A stretch of 64,000 bases of DNA from Roseivivax sp. THAF197b (GCF_009363255.1 NZ_CP045318.1:2903501-2967500), one strand, 5' to 3'; counted from the stretch's first letter, positions 26,577 through 34,237 are shown. Notes: generated by a model not told the origin, from the sequence alone. Program-made: numbers and translations.

Positions 26577-26927
26577 TTGATCAATAAAATCAGTTCAATG
26601 ATGACGAATATTATAATTGCCAGTATCACAGTCATGGCTCTCAGCATGCCTGCACACGCTGAAACGCGACTGATTTGCGAGAATCCTCGGCGCGAATACC
26701 TTGTAGTTTACTCGCCGGGAGCGTCGGATTTGATTTTAAATCCTGACTCTGGCCGAACAACTTATTCAATCCTTGTCGACGATTTTTCGGACAAGTCGCA
26801 TGTAGTTACGGCCAGCACCTCTAATGGCGGGCCGACCGCGCGTCTACATCTGAGACCATACCTCAAAATGGAGTTCTGGTCGGACGGTGAGCTCACTCAA
26901 ACTGACGGTTGCTATACCGTTCGATAA
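26577..26927 (+). CDS. Small exported protein with one predicted disulfide
   Basis: A TTG start at 26577, with AGGGA seven bases upstream, is preferred; the signal peptide (IIIASITVMALSMPAHA) follows. The mature part is about 88 residues, beta-rich, with two cysteines (LICENP near its start, DGCYTV near its end) that could form a disulfide. It may be a C-type lysozyme inhibitor-like (MliC) or periplasmic exclusion protein, but I do not recognise the family. It follows the Ltp-type gene by 41 bp on the same strand and is equally AT-rich, so both probably form one accessory unit. Confidence 0.5.
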   Translation: MINKISSMMTNIIIASITVMALSMPAHAETRLICENPRREYLVVYSPGASDLILNPDSGRTTYSILVDDFSDKSHVVTASTSNGGPTARLHLRPYLKMEFWSDGELTQTDGCYTVR

Positions 26928-27111
26928 GCTCAAATTCAGCGTTGAGTCCCAATTCAAGATGCAGAACTTCTTGCACCGGAAGCTTGAATGCAACACTCAC
27001 GCATTTTTCAATTAACTGCATTCGAGTGACTTCCAAATAATAGAGAGCGACCCTTTGTAGACATTCACCAAATTTCCTGCCGCTGCGGCGAGTCGTGACC
27101 GAAGTTGTCAT
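26893..27111 (-). CDS. Small hypothetical protein behind the RelA/SpoT gene
   Basis: A 72-residue frame whose ATG at 27111 lies 33 bp after the RelA/SpoT-type gene stop (a slightly longer start at 27126 is also possible). The sequence (KFGECLQRVALYYLEVTR, CVSVAFKLPVQEVLHLELG) looks like real helical protein, but no family is recognised and no strong ribosome-binding site is seen. It overlaps the end of the plus-strand exported gene by 35 bp. It could be the antidote or a partner of the two genes before it, or a chance frame. Confidence 0.4.
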   Translation of the reverse strand: MTTSVTTRRSGRKFGECLQRVALYYLEVTRMQLIEKCVSVAFKLPVQEVLHLELGLNAEFELIERYSNRQFE

Positions 27112-27144
27112 TCGTAGTGATCGCATCAGAATTTTGTCTCTGCT

Positions 27145-27828
27145 TCAGCGCCTGTCGTCGTCTCTTTCAGTTTGGAGGCGATGTATGGAGACTGCCAATC
27201 GGCTTCCTGCGGTGACTACGCGCGACAATACCAACAATTGTTCTCGGAGCGCCATCTTATCGGTTTGCACAGGATAGTTCATCCAGTGATCAAGTTCCCC
27301 CCATGCCTCTTCGAAAAGTGTCCGCACCTGCAGTTCGCAGCGAACGGGGCTGTCCTCACTGTTTCTTAGAATGTAATGGACACTTGTGTAGAGCGACTCC
27401 TTGAACTCCACCCGAAAATCAAGACTTTCCAAAATCGCTTTAAACTCAGGATCCCAAGTGTAAGCCTTAGGCTTTTCACCGAAAATAAACTCTCCTTTGC
27501 TGCACTGCTCAACAAGAAAAGAGTGGATCTTTGGAAGTTGATCGAGATGCAAATGCAGAAGCCTTACACCGAAGTAATCCTCGATCTCCGAATGGCAGTT
27601 TTCACTATTAACAACGATTCCTTTCTCTTTTTTCCGCTCACACTTATCTTTAATGCTTGCGCGGCTCTTCTTGCGAAACCTTATCGAATGAACGCAGTTC
27701 AGGCCTTCCATATCGAGTTCTGGATTGCCATCCAGAAGCACTTGAATCCTTCGACAGAAGAATTCGTAAGCCTTTTCACTTTTTTCAAGCGTGTCAATCG
27801 CAGCTTCATAGCTTTCAGTAGCACTCAT
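27145..27828 (-). CDS. RelA/SpoT-domain protein, small alarmone synthetase-like
   Basis: A 227-residue stand-alone synthetase domain. Conserved pieces can be seen in order: the basic ATP-binding stretch from R50 to K62 (VHSIRFRKKSRASIKDK), DYFGVR at 84-89, YTSVHY at 147-152, and ELQVRT at 165-170 followed by AWGELDH. These match the (p)ppGpp synthetase core; no hydrolase or regulatory domains are present. Known toxic small alarmone synthetases in phages make ppApp or pyrophosphorylate tRNA. Whether this one is active or toxic is not visible. Its start shares a base with the stop of the ParA-like gene (TGATG), so the two are co-translated. Confidence 0.75.
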   Translation of the reverse strand: MSATESYEAAIDTLEKSEKAYEFFCRRIQVLLDGNPELDMEGLNCVHSIRFRKKSRASIKDKCERKKEKGIVVNSENCHSEIEDYFGVRLLHLHLDQLPKIHSFLVEQCSKGEFIFGEKPKAYTWDPEFKAILESLDFRVEFKESLYTSVHYILRNSEDSPVRCELQVRTLFEEAWGELDHWMNYPVQTDKMALREQLLVLSRVVTAGSRLAVSIHRLQTERDDDRR

Positions 27829-28922
27829 CAGACTGCCGCTAGACGATCAAGGATATCCTGCGCAAAAGCGTGGTACGCCGCTTGTGTCTCTCGGTATCGC
27901 GCAGCATTGCCACCAATGGTACTTCTGTCCCCTGCTTCAAGATTACAATCAGGCACTGACCATATTGGCGCTTTGTATTTTTGCGCCATTGTGGCCATAG
28001 TCTGGTGCGAATGCATCACCGCTTCACCACCAATCGGTGAATTTAGAGTATCGGAAGGTAGGTTGGCGCGGAGTTCAGATGAGATGTTGTCATCGATAGT
28101 CCTCGGAATTTTCTTGGCATAGTTGTAATGGCCAGTGGCAAGATTCCATTCATTCTGCCCCGCATATCGTGTGGCCTTGTAGACAGAGTAACCCAGAAAC
28201 TTGACCCCAGAACTAGGTAGCAATGACCGCCTACTCTGCGGCAAAACTTGTCTCAATATCCCGAAGTTTTTGCTCCAAGAATCTAGGCTACGGCCAATAT
28301 TTTTAATCCCGTAGAGCGAGAACAGGTCAGGGTTGCATGGCACAACAAACGCATCTGCCATTGAAAGCGCAACCCTATTGAGCATTCCAAGACTTGGAGA
28401 GGTATCATAAATAACTATATCCGCACCAATATTCTTTGCATACCGCTCAGCGATAGATCTAATATTTGTAATAGTCCGAATGGCCAAATCATCACCGACA
28501 AATACCTCAGCCCAACGAGAGGAAATTCTATCTTCATACATGTGCAGGGACAACCGGCCAGGAATGAAGTTTAGATTGTCAGCCAACCTTATCGATGGAG
28601 GCATATAGGCAGGATCACTAATGCCCTCCTCCACTGGCTTCATAATGAAATGAATTGATCGATGACTTTCAGTCACTTTCGACATTTGAGCTGGCGTCCG
28701 CGAATCAACCGCCACTTGGTACTGGTCTACGAAGTCCTCCTCCGCGCTCCAGATCTCCTCGATCTGCTCCTCAGTAAGAGAAAAAATGGAGAAGTTGCAT
28801 TGCGGGTCCAGGTCGATAACCAAAACCTTTTGCCCAATCTCAGCCAGAGCATGAGCCATGTGAAAACTCAGAGTTGTTTTCCCAACTCCGCCCTTATTAT
28901 TGAAGACGGCCATGCTCTTCAT
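27828..28922 (-). CDS. ParA/MinD-type ATPase
   Basis: A 364-residue P-loop ATPase with a deviant Walker A motif (KGGVGKTT, residues 10-17), VIDLDPQCN at 36-42 and the Walker B-type YDTSPSLG near 172-179. This is the ParA/MinD/Soj family. There is no adjacent ParB gene or centromere-like repeat, and a prophage of this kind does not need plasmid partition, so a role as the sensor or switch for the coupled RelA/SpoT protein is more likely. The C-terminal 100 residues are specific. AAGGAT lies six bases before the ATG. The 275 bp upstream look like a promoter region. Confidence 0.75.
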   Translation of the reverse strand: MKSMAVFNNKGGVGKTTLSFHMAHALAEIGQKVLVIDLDPQCNFSIFSLTEEQIEEIWSAEEDFVDQYQVAVDSRTPAQMSKVTESHRSIHFIMKPVEEGISDPAYMPPSIRLADNLNFIPGRLSLHMYEDRISSRWAEVFVGDDLAIRTITNIRSIAERYAKNIGADIVIYDTSPSLGMLNRVALSMADAFVVPCNPDLFSLYGIKNIGRSLDSWSKNFGILRQVLPQSRRSLLPSSGVKFLGYSVYKATRYAGQNEWNLATGHYNYAKKIPRTIDDNISSELRANLPSDTLNSPIGGEAVMHSHQTMATMAQKYKAPIWSVPDCNLEAGDRSTIGGNAARYRETQAAYHAFAQDILDRLAAV

Positions 28923-29197
28923 AAAATATCCTTCAAGTTATTCTGCTGCGCACTTATTACCTGTGCCTTGACAGCGCAACGGTAGTTTGCCGCACACTGC
29001 ATTTCAACGCGAAACACCAGCTCTCAGCTAGGCGCTGGGTTATCGATTAGCCATTGTGCACGCAACTCAGCCTGTCTGAGGCTGCCGCGTAGTCAAAAAT
29101 CTCTCAGTGTCGGCCAGAAAGCGTGGTGGAACGTCTGCTCGCACTTTCGATCAGCTCTTTTCGCGCACACGCAGCGAAAGCCTGCTTCCCGCCCGTC
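28923..29197. other. Intergenic region upstream of the ParA-RelA operon
   Basis: This 275-bp stretch lies between the ParA-type gene and the last early gene, both on the minus strand. AAGGAT precedes the ParA start. A TAATAA element is present about 43 bases before the start, but I cannot find a convincing -35 box at the right distance. A small frame at 29107-29364 on the plus strand runs over the next gene and is not supported. Confidence 0.4.
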
Positions 29198-29851
29198 CTA
29201 CCCTTGCACCCATGGAAATAACTCTGGCATCGCGCCATCAACCTCAAACGCCGTCAGCCCCGAACCCAGCCGAAACGTATCCCGGATTTCCCGCAACGCA
29301 GCGCACCACAGCAGCCAGTCTCGCCGCCGTGCCGCGATTTCCGTCGCGGTGCCCTCGTAGGTGACGAGACAGACATAGCCATCATCCTGGCTAAGCTGGT
29401 TCGCTGGCCACCTGCCGACGCGCCCATCGCCGACCCAATAGCTGCGTTCCGCAAAGAGGCCGTGTTTGGTCCGCCGCATAGCAACCGGCACGCAGCGCGG
29501 ACGAACGTGCTGACCCCAGTCAGGCTGGGTTCCTGTCCGCGCATGCTCTGCGATCCTAATCGCCATGCGCCGACCGCCATAGCCCTCGGGCAAACAAGCG
29601 ACAGCAGAGGCGACGAGATCCGCGTCCGGATGCGGCTCGGATCGCCCACCGCCATCCACGCTGCAACCTAGGTTGTGGCGCTGCATCAAGATGTATTCCA
29701 GAGAGATACCCGGACGCTCACCCGCGGTGGACGCCAGTTCATCGAAGTCGATCGACACACGCTCGACCTGGAACGCCCAGACAAGCAACTCCCAAACTGA
29801 CACCGACCGCTTGTTAGCGCGGCCGGGGCGCACCTTCGCCATGACTGTCAT
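29198..29851 (-). CDS. Hypothetical phage early protein
   Basis: A 217-residue protein, last gene of the Cro-to-29198 minus-strand operon, overlapping its upstream neighbour by 4 bp. It has no signal peptide, membrane segment or recognised motif; the sequence is rich in Trp, Arg and Asp (ARRRDWLLWCAALREIRDTF). Its position at the end of the early operon is where lambdoid phages carry nin-region genes or the late activator Q, but there is no similarity I can point to. Confidence 0.5.
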   Translation of the reverse strand: MTVMAKVRPGRANKRSVSVWELLVWAFQVERVSIDFDELASTAGERPGISLEYILMQRHNLGCSVDGGGRSEPHPDADLVASAVACLPEGYGGRRMAIRIAEHARTGTQPDWGQHVRPRCVPVAMRRTKHGLFAERSYWVGDGRVGRWPANQLSQDDGYVCLVTYEGTATEIAARRRDWLLWCAALREIRDTFRLGSGLTAFEVDGAMPELFPWVQG

Positions 29852-30432
29852 GCTCCGCCTCTCCTCGGCTCAACCAGCGTTTCCGCGCGCGCTTCGATCG
29901 CTCGGTACCAGGCGAGCCATTGACCATCGTCTGGCGCTGCGGCGCCTCGGGCCTGCCGCTCCTCAATTAGAACCACCTGCCGCGTCCATTCCGCCGCCCG
30001 CTCGCGCACCGCGCGCCAGTCGCCATCGCTGAGCGGCGGGCGCTTGCGCTTTTCGAGAAACAGGAACTCAGCCACCAGCGTACCCTCGGCCTTCGCCTGC
30101 GCGCCTCGGGCCGAGCGGAACCAGCTGACAATCGTCGGATGCTCTTCGACGGGTCGGGGCGCGACCGTCTCGGCCAGCGACATAATGTGGGCCATCGACG
30201 GCCAGGCATCTTTCGAAGGCCCCTGCCCCCGATAGACCAGCATCGATTTGAGGACGGCCAGTTGATCTTCCTCCATATAGCCAAGGTGGTCGGCAAGCTT
30301 CACCAGAAAGGCCTCGTGCCGGTCCGCCTTTACATTCCCCAGCTTTCGGAAGCCCGCCTCTATCAGGGGCTCGATCAGGCAGCGCCTTACACGGCCGCGC
30401 TTCGTCTCGGGCTTAAGCTCTGCACTGTCCAT
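29848..30432 (-). CDS. Hypothetical phage early protein, possibly replication-linked
   Basis: The start is fixed at the ATG at 30432 by a perfect AAGGAGG five bases upstream; the longer frame reads into the iteron cluster. It gives 194 residues, helical, with LIEPLIEAGFRKLG, a basic segment and RAAEWTRQVVLIEERQ. It follows the initiator-like gene and the repeat cluster, in the position of a helicase loader or other replication partner, but I do not recognise any such domain. It overlaps the next gene by 4 bp. Confidence 0.55.
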   Translation of the reverse strand: MDSAELKPETKRGRVRRCLIEPLIEAGFRKLGNVKADRHEAFLVKLADHLGYMEEDQLAVLKSMLVYRGQGPSKDAWPSMAHIMSLAETVAPRPVEEHPTIVSWFRSARGAQAKAEGTLVAEFLFLEKRKRPPLSDGDWRAVRERAAEWTRQVVLIEERQARGAAAPDDGQWLAWYRAIEARAETLVEPRRGGA

Positions 30433-30540
30433 GCGGCCCTCCTTTCTTAGCAAGTTGCGGATGGGATTTGCCTCCGCGCCCGCCAACTGGGCGCATAGTG
30501 TCAAATGTCTTTTCATTGTAATTGTCTTTGTCTCTTTCGA

Positions 30541-30660
30541 CGTGGACACTTCGGGACACTTTGAAGAAGTGACTGTAAAGAATAAGTAATTCCGGAAAAG
30601 TGTCCGCGATCCGTCCAAAGACTGTCCGCAGGACAGTTTGAAGACACTTCGGACAATTCA
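30541..30660. repeat. Iteron-like repeat cluster, candidate phage replication origin
   Basis: The octamer GGACACTT occurs at 30544 and 30554 (ten bases apart) and its complement AAGTGTCC at 30598. One-base variants (ACTGTCC at 30621, GGACAGT at 30631, GACACTT at 30643) follow; the first two form a perfect inverted repeat across GCA (30621-30637). Two copies extend to a longer match, GGACAGTTTGAAGA-like. It lies just after the initiator-like gene. Phage origins often carry such repeats, which is why I call it an origin, but function is inferred. Confidence 0.6.
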
Positions 30661-31302
30661 TCTTAGATCTCCCCCGCGTCGCGGCTGATCGAGATCTCGC
30701 ATGTGCCGCACCCAGGCGGTCATTCCCCGCTCCACCCATGTCGTGCTGCGATAGCCGCAGCCTTCCTGCTGCAGCCATTCGTCCATCCACCGAATGGCGG
30801 CATCGTTCTTCGACAGCTCGAGGTGTAGTCCAGCGACCGTCTGACGGAGCCGCTGGAGACGCTTTGAAACGTTCGCGGCTTCGGTTTTTGCCCGATTGTC
30901 TTCTTTTCGCGAGATCGCGTCCTGAAGTGTGCGCACCACATAGGCATGCCCGAAGCGGATCTCTCCGTTATCGCAACGGTAGCGGTGCCATTTGTGCAAA
31001 GGACCGTATGTCAGCTCGCATAGCGAACGGAAGTGCCCCGGCTCGGTCATAGTCAACTTGGCGAGCACATCTAAGTCGAGCGGCAGCGTACCGATCGGGG
31101 AATGATCATAGCTGATGCAGATCAGATCAAAGTAAAGCGCCCGGCACTCTGCGTTCGCCTTCATCCGCATATCGCTGTTGAGCCAGCGTCGGCGCTCCCA
31201 AGTCATAAAGTAGTGGTGGTCTATCCGCTCATCAGTCGAGAGCGGATAGTCCGGGAATTCGTCTGCCGCCACGGGTGTCATGAAGCTTTGATCTCGCCTC
31301 AT
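30658..31302 (-). CDS. Replication-initiation-like protein (DUF1376-type), O position
   Basis: The start is the ATG at 31302, in an ATGA overlap with the gene before it. The 214-residue product begins with a DUF1376/YdaU-like pattern: HHYFMTWERRRWLNSDMRM, a helical middle LYFDLICISYDHSPIGTLP, LDVLAKLTMTEPGHFRSL. Such proteins usually sit in the O slot of temperate phages. The C-terminal half is helical, basic and coiled (SKRLQRLRQTVAGLHLEL). Its gene ends right at a cluster of repeats, which supports an initiator role. Confidence 0.55.
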   Translation of the reverse strand: MRRDQSFMTPVAADEFPDYPLSTDERIDHHYFMTWERRRWLNSDMRMKANAECRALYFDLICISYDHSPIGTLPLDLDVLAKLTMTEPGHFRSLCELTYGPLHKWHRYRCDNGEIRFGHAYVVRTLQDAISRKEDNRAKTEAANVSKRLQRLRQTVAGLHLELSKNDAAIRWMDEWLQQEGCGYRSTTWVERGMTAWVRHMRDLDQPRRGGDLR

Positions 31303-31613
31303 CGCCCCCGCCCTCGGCTTTGCACCATGCCTTGGCTCGCGAGGTTGGAACAGTATGATTGCAAAGCAACGCGGAGCCGCTGAAGTGCGTACTCCCGATC
31401 CAGCCCGCCGGGCACCAACCCCGCCTCGACCACAGCATGGCAAGCACGAATGATGTTTGTCATGTGAGGGGCGTCTCGAGCATCGATTTCGGCGAGGAGC
31501 TTGCGAATACGCCGGATATCTGGCTCTGTCTCGACACTCGATATTGGCCAGGGCTTGAGCACCAAAGCCAGAGCCGCAGCGACTAGCACACGCGGGGCAG
31601 CTGCATTGCTCAT
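31299..31613 (-). CDS. Hypothetical phage early protein, 104 aa
   Basis: A 104-residue mostly helical protein, coupled by ATGA overlaps to both neighbours. It begins with a hydrophobic stretch (APRVLVAAALALVLKPW) that resembles a single membrane segment or signal anchor, then charged helices (DIRRIRKLLAEIDARD). No domain is recognised. It lies in the minus-strand operon between a small HTH-like gene and the initiator-like gene. Confidence 0.5.
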   Translation of the reverse strand: MSNAAAPRVLVAAALALVLKPWPISSVETEPDIRRIRKLLAEIDARDAPHMTNIIRACHAVVEAGLVPGGLDREYALQRLRVALQSYCSNLASQGMVQSRGRGR

Positions 31614-32047
31614 AGCGCTGCCCTGACTCGGTGATATTGTCCAAGCAACTTTCGTTCAGGCTCGCCAGTCCGCAGGGCCAGAATGCTCAGTTTCTTATAT
31701 GATCCCCCAGTCTTCATCAGCGCGATTACACGCTCAGCGTCGAGCCCTCTGACGGTTGGAGCCATGCATTTCGATATCTCTGCTGGCTTCAGACCACGAT
31801 TGCGCTCGAGCCAGTTGCGTACCACGACGGGATCTGGGTCTATCGTCGTTTGCGACGGCATCGGGTCCAGGATGGCACCTGAGCAACGATCGCGCATTGG
31901 GTATCCATAGCCACGCGCAGCCTCTCGCACAGCGCGTTCAGAAACCAGGGCGATACTCGCGATCTCGTGTTCAGAGAGGCCAGCTTGCCATAAAGCTCGG
32001 AAACCCGAGCAGTCCGGTATGCCATGCGCTTCGAATTTCACGGACAT
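31610..32047 (-). CDS. Hypothetical phage protein with helix-turn-helix-like N-terminus
   Basis: Two starts are possible (32074 and 32047); I prefer the ATG at 32047 because GGCGGAG lies nine bases upstream, giving 145 residues. The region ALWQAGLSEHEIASIALVSE followed by RAVREAARGYGYP looks like a helix-turn-helix, and RNRGLKPAEISKCM could be a second. A DNA-binding role in early phage regulation is plausible. It overlaps its downstream neighbour by 4 bp. Confidence 0.5.
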   Translation of the reverse strand: MSVKFEAHGIPDCSGFRALWQAGLSEHEIASIALVSERAVREAARGYGYPMRDRCSGAILDPMPSQTTIDPDPVVVRNWLERNRGLKPAEISKCMAPTVRGLDAERVIALMKTGGSYKKLSILALRTGEPERKLLGQYHRVRAAL

Positions 32048-32228
32048 CGTGCGCACTCCGCCGTTATTGGACATAGAGAAGGCTGCAACAAGACGCGTCC
32101 TGATCTGTCTTTGCCGAAAAAAGGCGCAGCGGGGCCGACGCAGTGCGCCGCCCGCCGCGCCAAGTGGCGGCCCAACGACCGCGCGAGTTCCGCCACAGGC
32201 TGGCGGAGGGAGAAACCAAATGCAGCGT

Positions 32229-32432
32229 TCATGCTGCCAAATCCGAACGGGATGCTTGAGCTAATCGAGCGAGCCAACCTTTCTTCCTGCAAACACTCCG
32301 CAGCTCACCCTCATCTTCACCGAGCACAGCAGTCAGTTGGGGCAGGCTCAGCATCCAGTCGACCTGTTCAGAGATCTGCCAGATCCGGAACGCCAAGGCT
32401 TCTTCGCGGGGATTAAAGCTACGCCGTTTCAT
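32229..32432 (-). CDS. Small phage protein, possible DNA-binding
   Basis: A 67-residue protein with GGAG about ten bases before its ATG and a 4-bp overlap with the CII-like gene. The stretch ALAFRIWQISEQVDW with LPQLTAVLGEDEGELRSVCRKKGW resembles a small helix-turn-helix. It is followed by about 180 bp without a gene before the next start. Confidence 0.45.
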   Translation of the reverse strand: MKRRSFNPREEALAFRIWQISEQVDWMLSLPQLTAVLGEDEGELRSVCRKKGWLARLAQASRSDLAA

Positions 32433-32890
32433 GCCAAGCGTCTCCTGGCCCGAACCTCGCCCCGCGCCCTCGCGATTGCGGCTTGCGCCTCGTCAAGTTC
32501 ACGCTCAGCTGCATCGAGAGCATCTGCGCTCATGCACTCGGCGGCGCGGATCGTTGCCGCCTGCGCTTCGCCGCATTCCTTGGCGATTGCACTGCAGTGC
32601 GCGTACAGCGTTGTGACATTCTCAGCAGCTACCACCGGCTGGAACATTCCTCCTGCCAGCGCACAGAAATGCCGCGCGATCGGCAGGGCCGCACGAGGAT
32701 CCGCGACGGCCAGACGGTGCAAGTAATTGATTCCGAGACCGCCAGGCCGCGTTTCACTGATTTCGGTGCCGTAGCTGAGCGTTGAGCCGCGGATACCGAG
32801 GAAGTCGGCAAGCGTTTCTCGTGGCTCGCAAGTGGCATCGAGCGCCGCGCTGACCGCGCTCTGGATCGTGCCTGGTCGATGGTTCCTCAT
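32429..32890 (-). CDS. Phage regulatory protein, CII-like
   Basis: A 153-residue protein second in the early minus-strand operon, behind the Cro-like gene, where lambdoid phages carry cII. The N-terminus (TIQSAVSAALDATCEPRETLADFLGI, then STLSYGTEIS) has the helix-turn-helix of the phage regulatory CII family. The rest is helical with a long C-terminal coiled region (AERELDEAQAAIARARGE). By analogy it would activate repressor or integrase promoters at infection. GAGG lies upstream of its ATG. Confidence 0.6.
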   Translation of the reverse strand: MRNHRPGTIQSAVSAALDATCEPRETLADFLGIRGSTLSYGTEISETRPGGLGINYLHRLAVADPRAALPIARHFCALAGGMFQPVVAAENVTTLYAHCSAIAKECGEAQAATIRAAECMSADALDAAERELDEAQAAIARARGEVRARRRLA

Positions 32891-32982
32891 GTGAAACGCC
32901 TCGTTATGGTTTAGCTTTTTTTTGGATCGGCCTGCCGCAATCTCAGGACATGACAGACGATTGGATCAGTGGTTGGGAGGCA

Positions 32983-33183
32983 TCAGGCTGCGTCTTCCTC
33001 AGGTGGGTTTTCAGCCATGTATGTGCGCAAGCGATCAGCGCGGGCCATTGTCGGGCTGGACCTGCCGCCCTTCCACGAGTCCCATTCGCGCCAACCGGCA
33101 TCGAGTGCATCTCGCAGGACCCGTTGAGGCTTCTGCCCAATGGCGCGCGCGTACGCTTCCACTTCTGAAATGAGTTGTTCCAT
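32983..33183 (-). CDS. Cro-like repressor
   Basis: The ATG at 33183 gives a 66-residue helix-turn-helix protein (VEAYARAIGQKPQRVLRDAL, then AGWREWDSWKGGRSSPTM). It is transcribed away from the repressor gene, and both genes face an 88-bp gap with the shared operator palindrome. This is the usual layout for a Cro-type protein that starts the lytic programme. Upstream parts of the open frame run through the operator DNA and are not coding. Confidence 0.6.
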   Translation of the reverse strand: MEQLISEVEAYARAIGQKPQRVLRDALDAGWREWDSWKGGRSSPTMARADRLRTYMAENPPEEDAA

Positions 33184-33196
33184 GGATCTCGTTATG

Positions 33197-33210
33197 GGGT
33201 ATTTATACCC
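33197..33210. promoter_or_regulatory. Operator site next to cro-like start
   Basis: GGGTATTTATACCC: arms GGGTA and TACCC are exact complements around TTTA. It lies 13 bp before the Cro-like start codon, where a bound repressor would block cro transcription. TTGACG, a possible -35 box, overlaps its edge on the minus strand. Confidence 0.7.
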
Positions 33211-33220
33211 GTCAAAGCAA

Positions 33221-33235
33221 GGGTATTTTTCACCC
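33221..33235. promoter_or_regulatory. Imperfect operator half-way between cro and cI
   Basis: GGGTATTTTTCACCC has the same left half as the neighbouring operator and a degenerate right half. It would be a weaker site in the middle of the gap. Confidence 0.5.
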
Positions 33236-33254
33236 CTAACGCCCGCCACAGCAA

Positions 33255-33273
33255 ATGGGGATAAATACCCCAT
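33255..33273. promoter_or_regulatory. Operator overlapping the repressor start codon
   Basis: ATGGGG and CCCCAT are exact inverted arms around seven bases (ATAAATA). The last bases are the ATG of the repressor gene. Binding here would shut off the repressor gene itself (autoregulation). Confidence 0.65.
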
Positions 33274-33913
33274 GTCACAGCTGACTTTCATAGAGGCTTT
33301 GCAGTCAGCGCTTAAGCAAACCGGTTCATCCGTGCGCAGCATCGCCGCGAAGTCAGGCGTGCCATACGAAAGACTTAAGCAGGTCGCACGGGGTAGGACT
33401 AACTCCACCAACGCTGACGATGCCTACCGAATAGCACAAGCGTTTGGGGTATCGTTTGAGAGTTTCATGGAAGGTGACATTAAAGGCCACCCACCCAGCG
33501 TCGAAGTTGCGGGGTCGGTAGGTGCAGGCGCTAAAGTTCCCGTGTTCGAGGTCTACGAAAAAGGCGCTGGCCCTCGCGTCGAGGTGCCAGCTGGCTTCCC
33601 GTCATCAGGCATCGTGGCCGTTGAGGTGCAGGGTGACAGCATGGCCCCGACCTATTCACCAGGCGAAATGCTGTTCTATACCCGCGCCACACCGGACGGC
33701 GTCCCGGATGATGCAATCGGCCGCATTTGCGTTATTGAGGATATCGACGGCATGGGGTGGGTGAAGCAGCTTCGCACAGGCGACGAACCTGGCCTATTCC
33801 ACCTCGTCTCTATCAATTCTGGTTCCGAGACCATGTGGAACAAGCGCGTGAAATGGGCCGCCCGCGTGCGGTTCAACCTGTCACCTGAGTTGGTGAGAAA
33901 GGTCGGTGGATAG
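33272..33913 (+). CDS. Phage repressor, CI/LexA-type with S24 peptidase domain
   Basis: A 213-residue repressor starting at the ATG at 33272. The N-terminal helix-turn-helix is LTFIEALQSALKQTGSSVRS with AAKSGVPYERLKQVARG. The C-terminal S24 domain has the nucleophile Ser123 (QGDSMAPTYSPG) and Lys165 (WVKQL), and a cleavable Ala-Gly at 85-86 (SVGAGAKVP). It therefore should respond to DNA damage through RecA-stimulated self-cleavage. It is divergent from the Cro-like gene and its operator palindrome recurs at 35.2 kb. Confidence 0.85.
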   Translation: MSQLTFIEALQSALKQTGSSVRSIAAKSGVPYERLKQVARGRTNSTNADDAYRIAQAFGVSFESFMEGDIKGHPPSVEVAGSVGAGAKVPVFEVYEKGAGPRVEVPAGFPSSGIVAVEVQGDSMAPTYSPGEMLFYTRATPDGVPDDAIGRICVIEDIDGMGWVKQLRTGDEPGLFHLVSINSGSETMWNKRVKWAARVRFNLSPELVRKVGG

Positions 33914-33937
33914 AGTGCTATGTTACGGGAGGAGAGT

Positions 33938-34237
33938 GTGAGCGAAAGTGACGACAGCGCAACCAGCGAGAAGACCGCTGCCCAAAGCTTGGCAGATACC
34001 ATCACCAATGCGTATGCCAACGATCAGAGGCCAGCGACAAAATCTGATATTGCATTCTTGCTTTCGCAATTTGTGCTAACTACGGAACTCTGCCGGAGTC
34101 TACTTGAGTTAGATATTTCCTCACATGATGAATGGCCTGAAAAGGTTAAAAAAATCATTGAGTTAAATGATTATCTTACAAGCTCGACTGTTGATGCAAT
34201 TATTGCGCTCAATGAAGATGAGAGTCCTGATGAGTGA
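33938..34237 (+). CDS. Hypothetical protein behind cI
   Basis: I prefer the GTG at 33938, which has GGGAGGAG just upstream, over the ATG at 33920; this gives 99 residues. The protein is acidic at both ends and mainly helical (SDIAFLLSQFVLTTELCRSLLELD). It follows the repressor gene by 24 bp and overlaps the next gene, so it is probably expressed in the lysogen together with the repressor. No family is recognised. Confidence 0.5.
   Translation: MSESDDSATSEKTAAQSLADTITNAYANDQRPATKSDIAFLLSQFVLTTELCRSLLELDISSHDEWPEKVKKIIELNDYLTSSTVDAIIALNEDESPDE

Noticed and set aside
27828..28922. Plasmid-type partition locus
   Set aside because: There is a ParA-like gene, but no ParB gene or repeated centromere-type site nearby; the partner gene is a RelA/SpoT-domain protein instead.
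30413..30661. 82-codon frame starting MNCPKC behind the initiator-like gene
   Set aside because: It begins in an ATGA overlap, but its codons are made of the iteron repeats, and it runs over the well-defined start of the next gene. Probably not coding.
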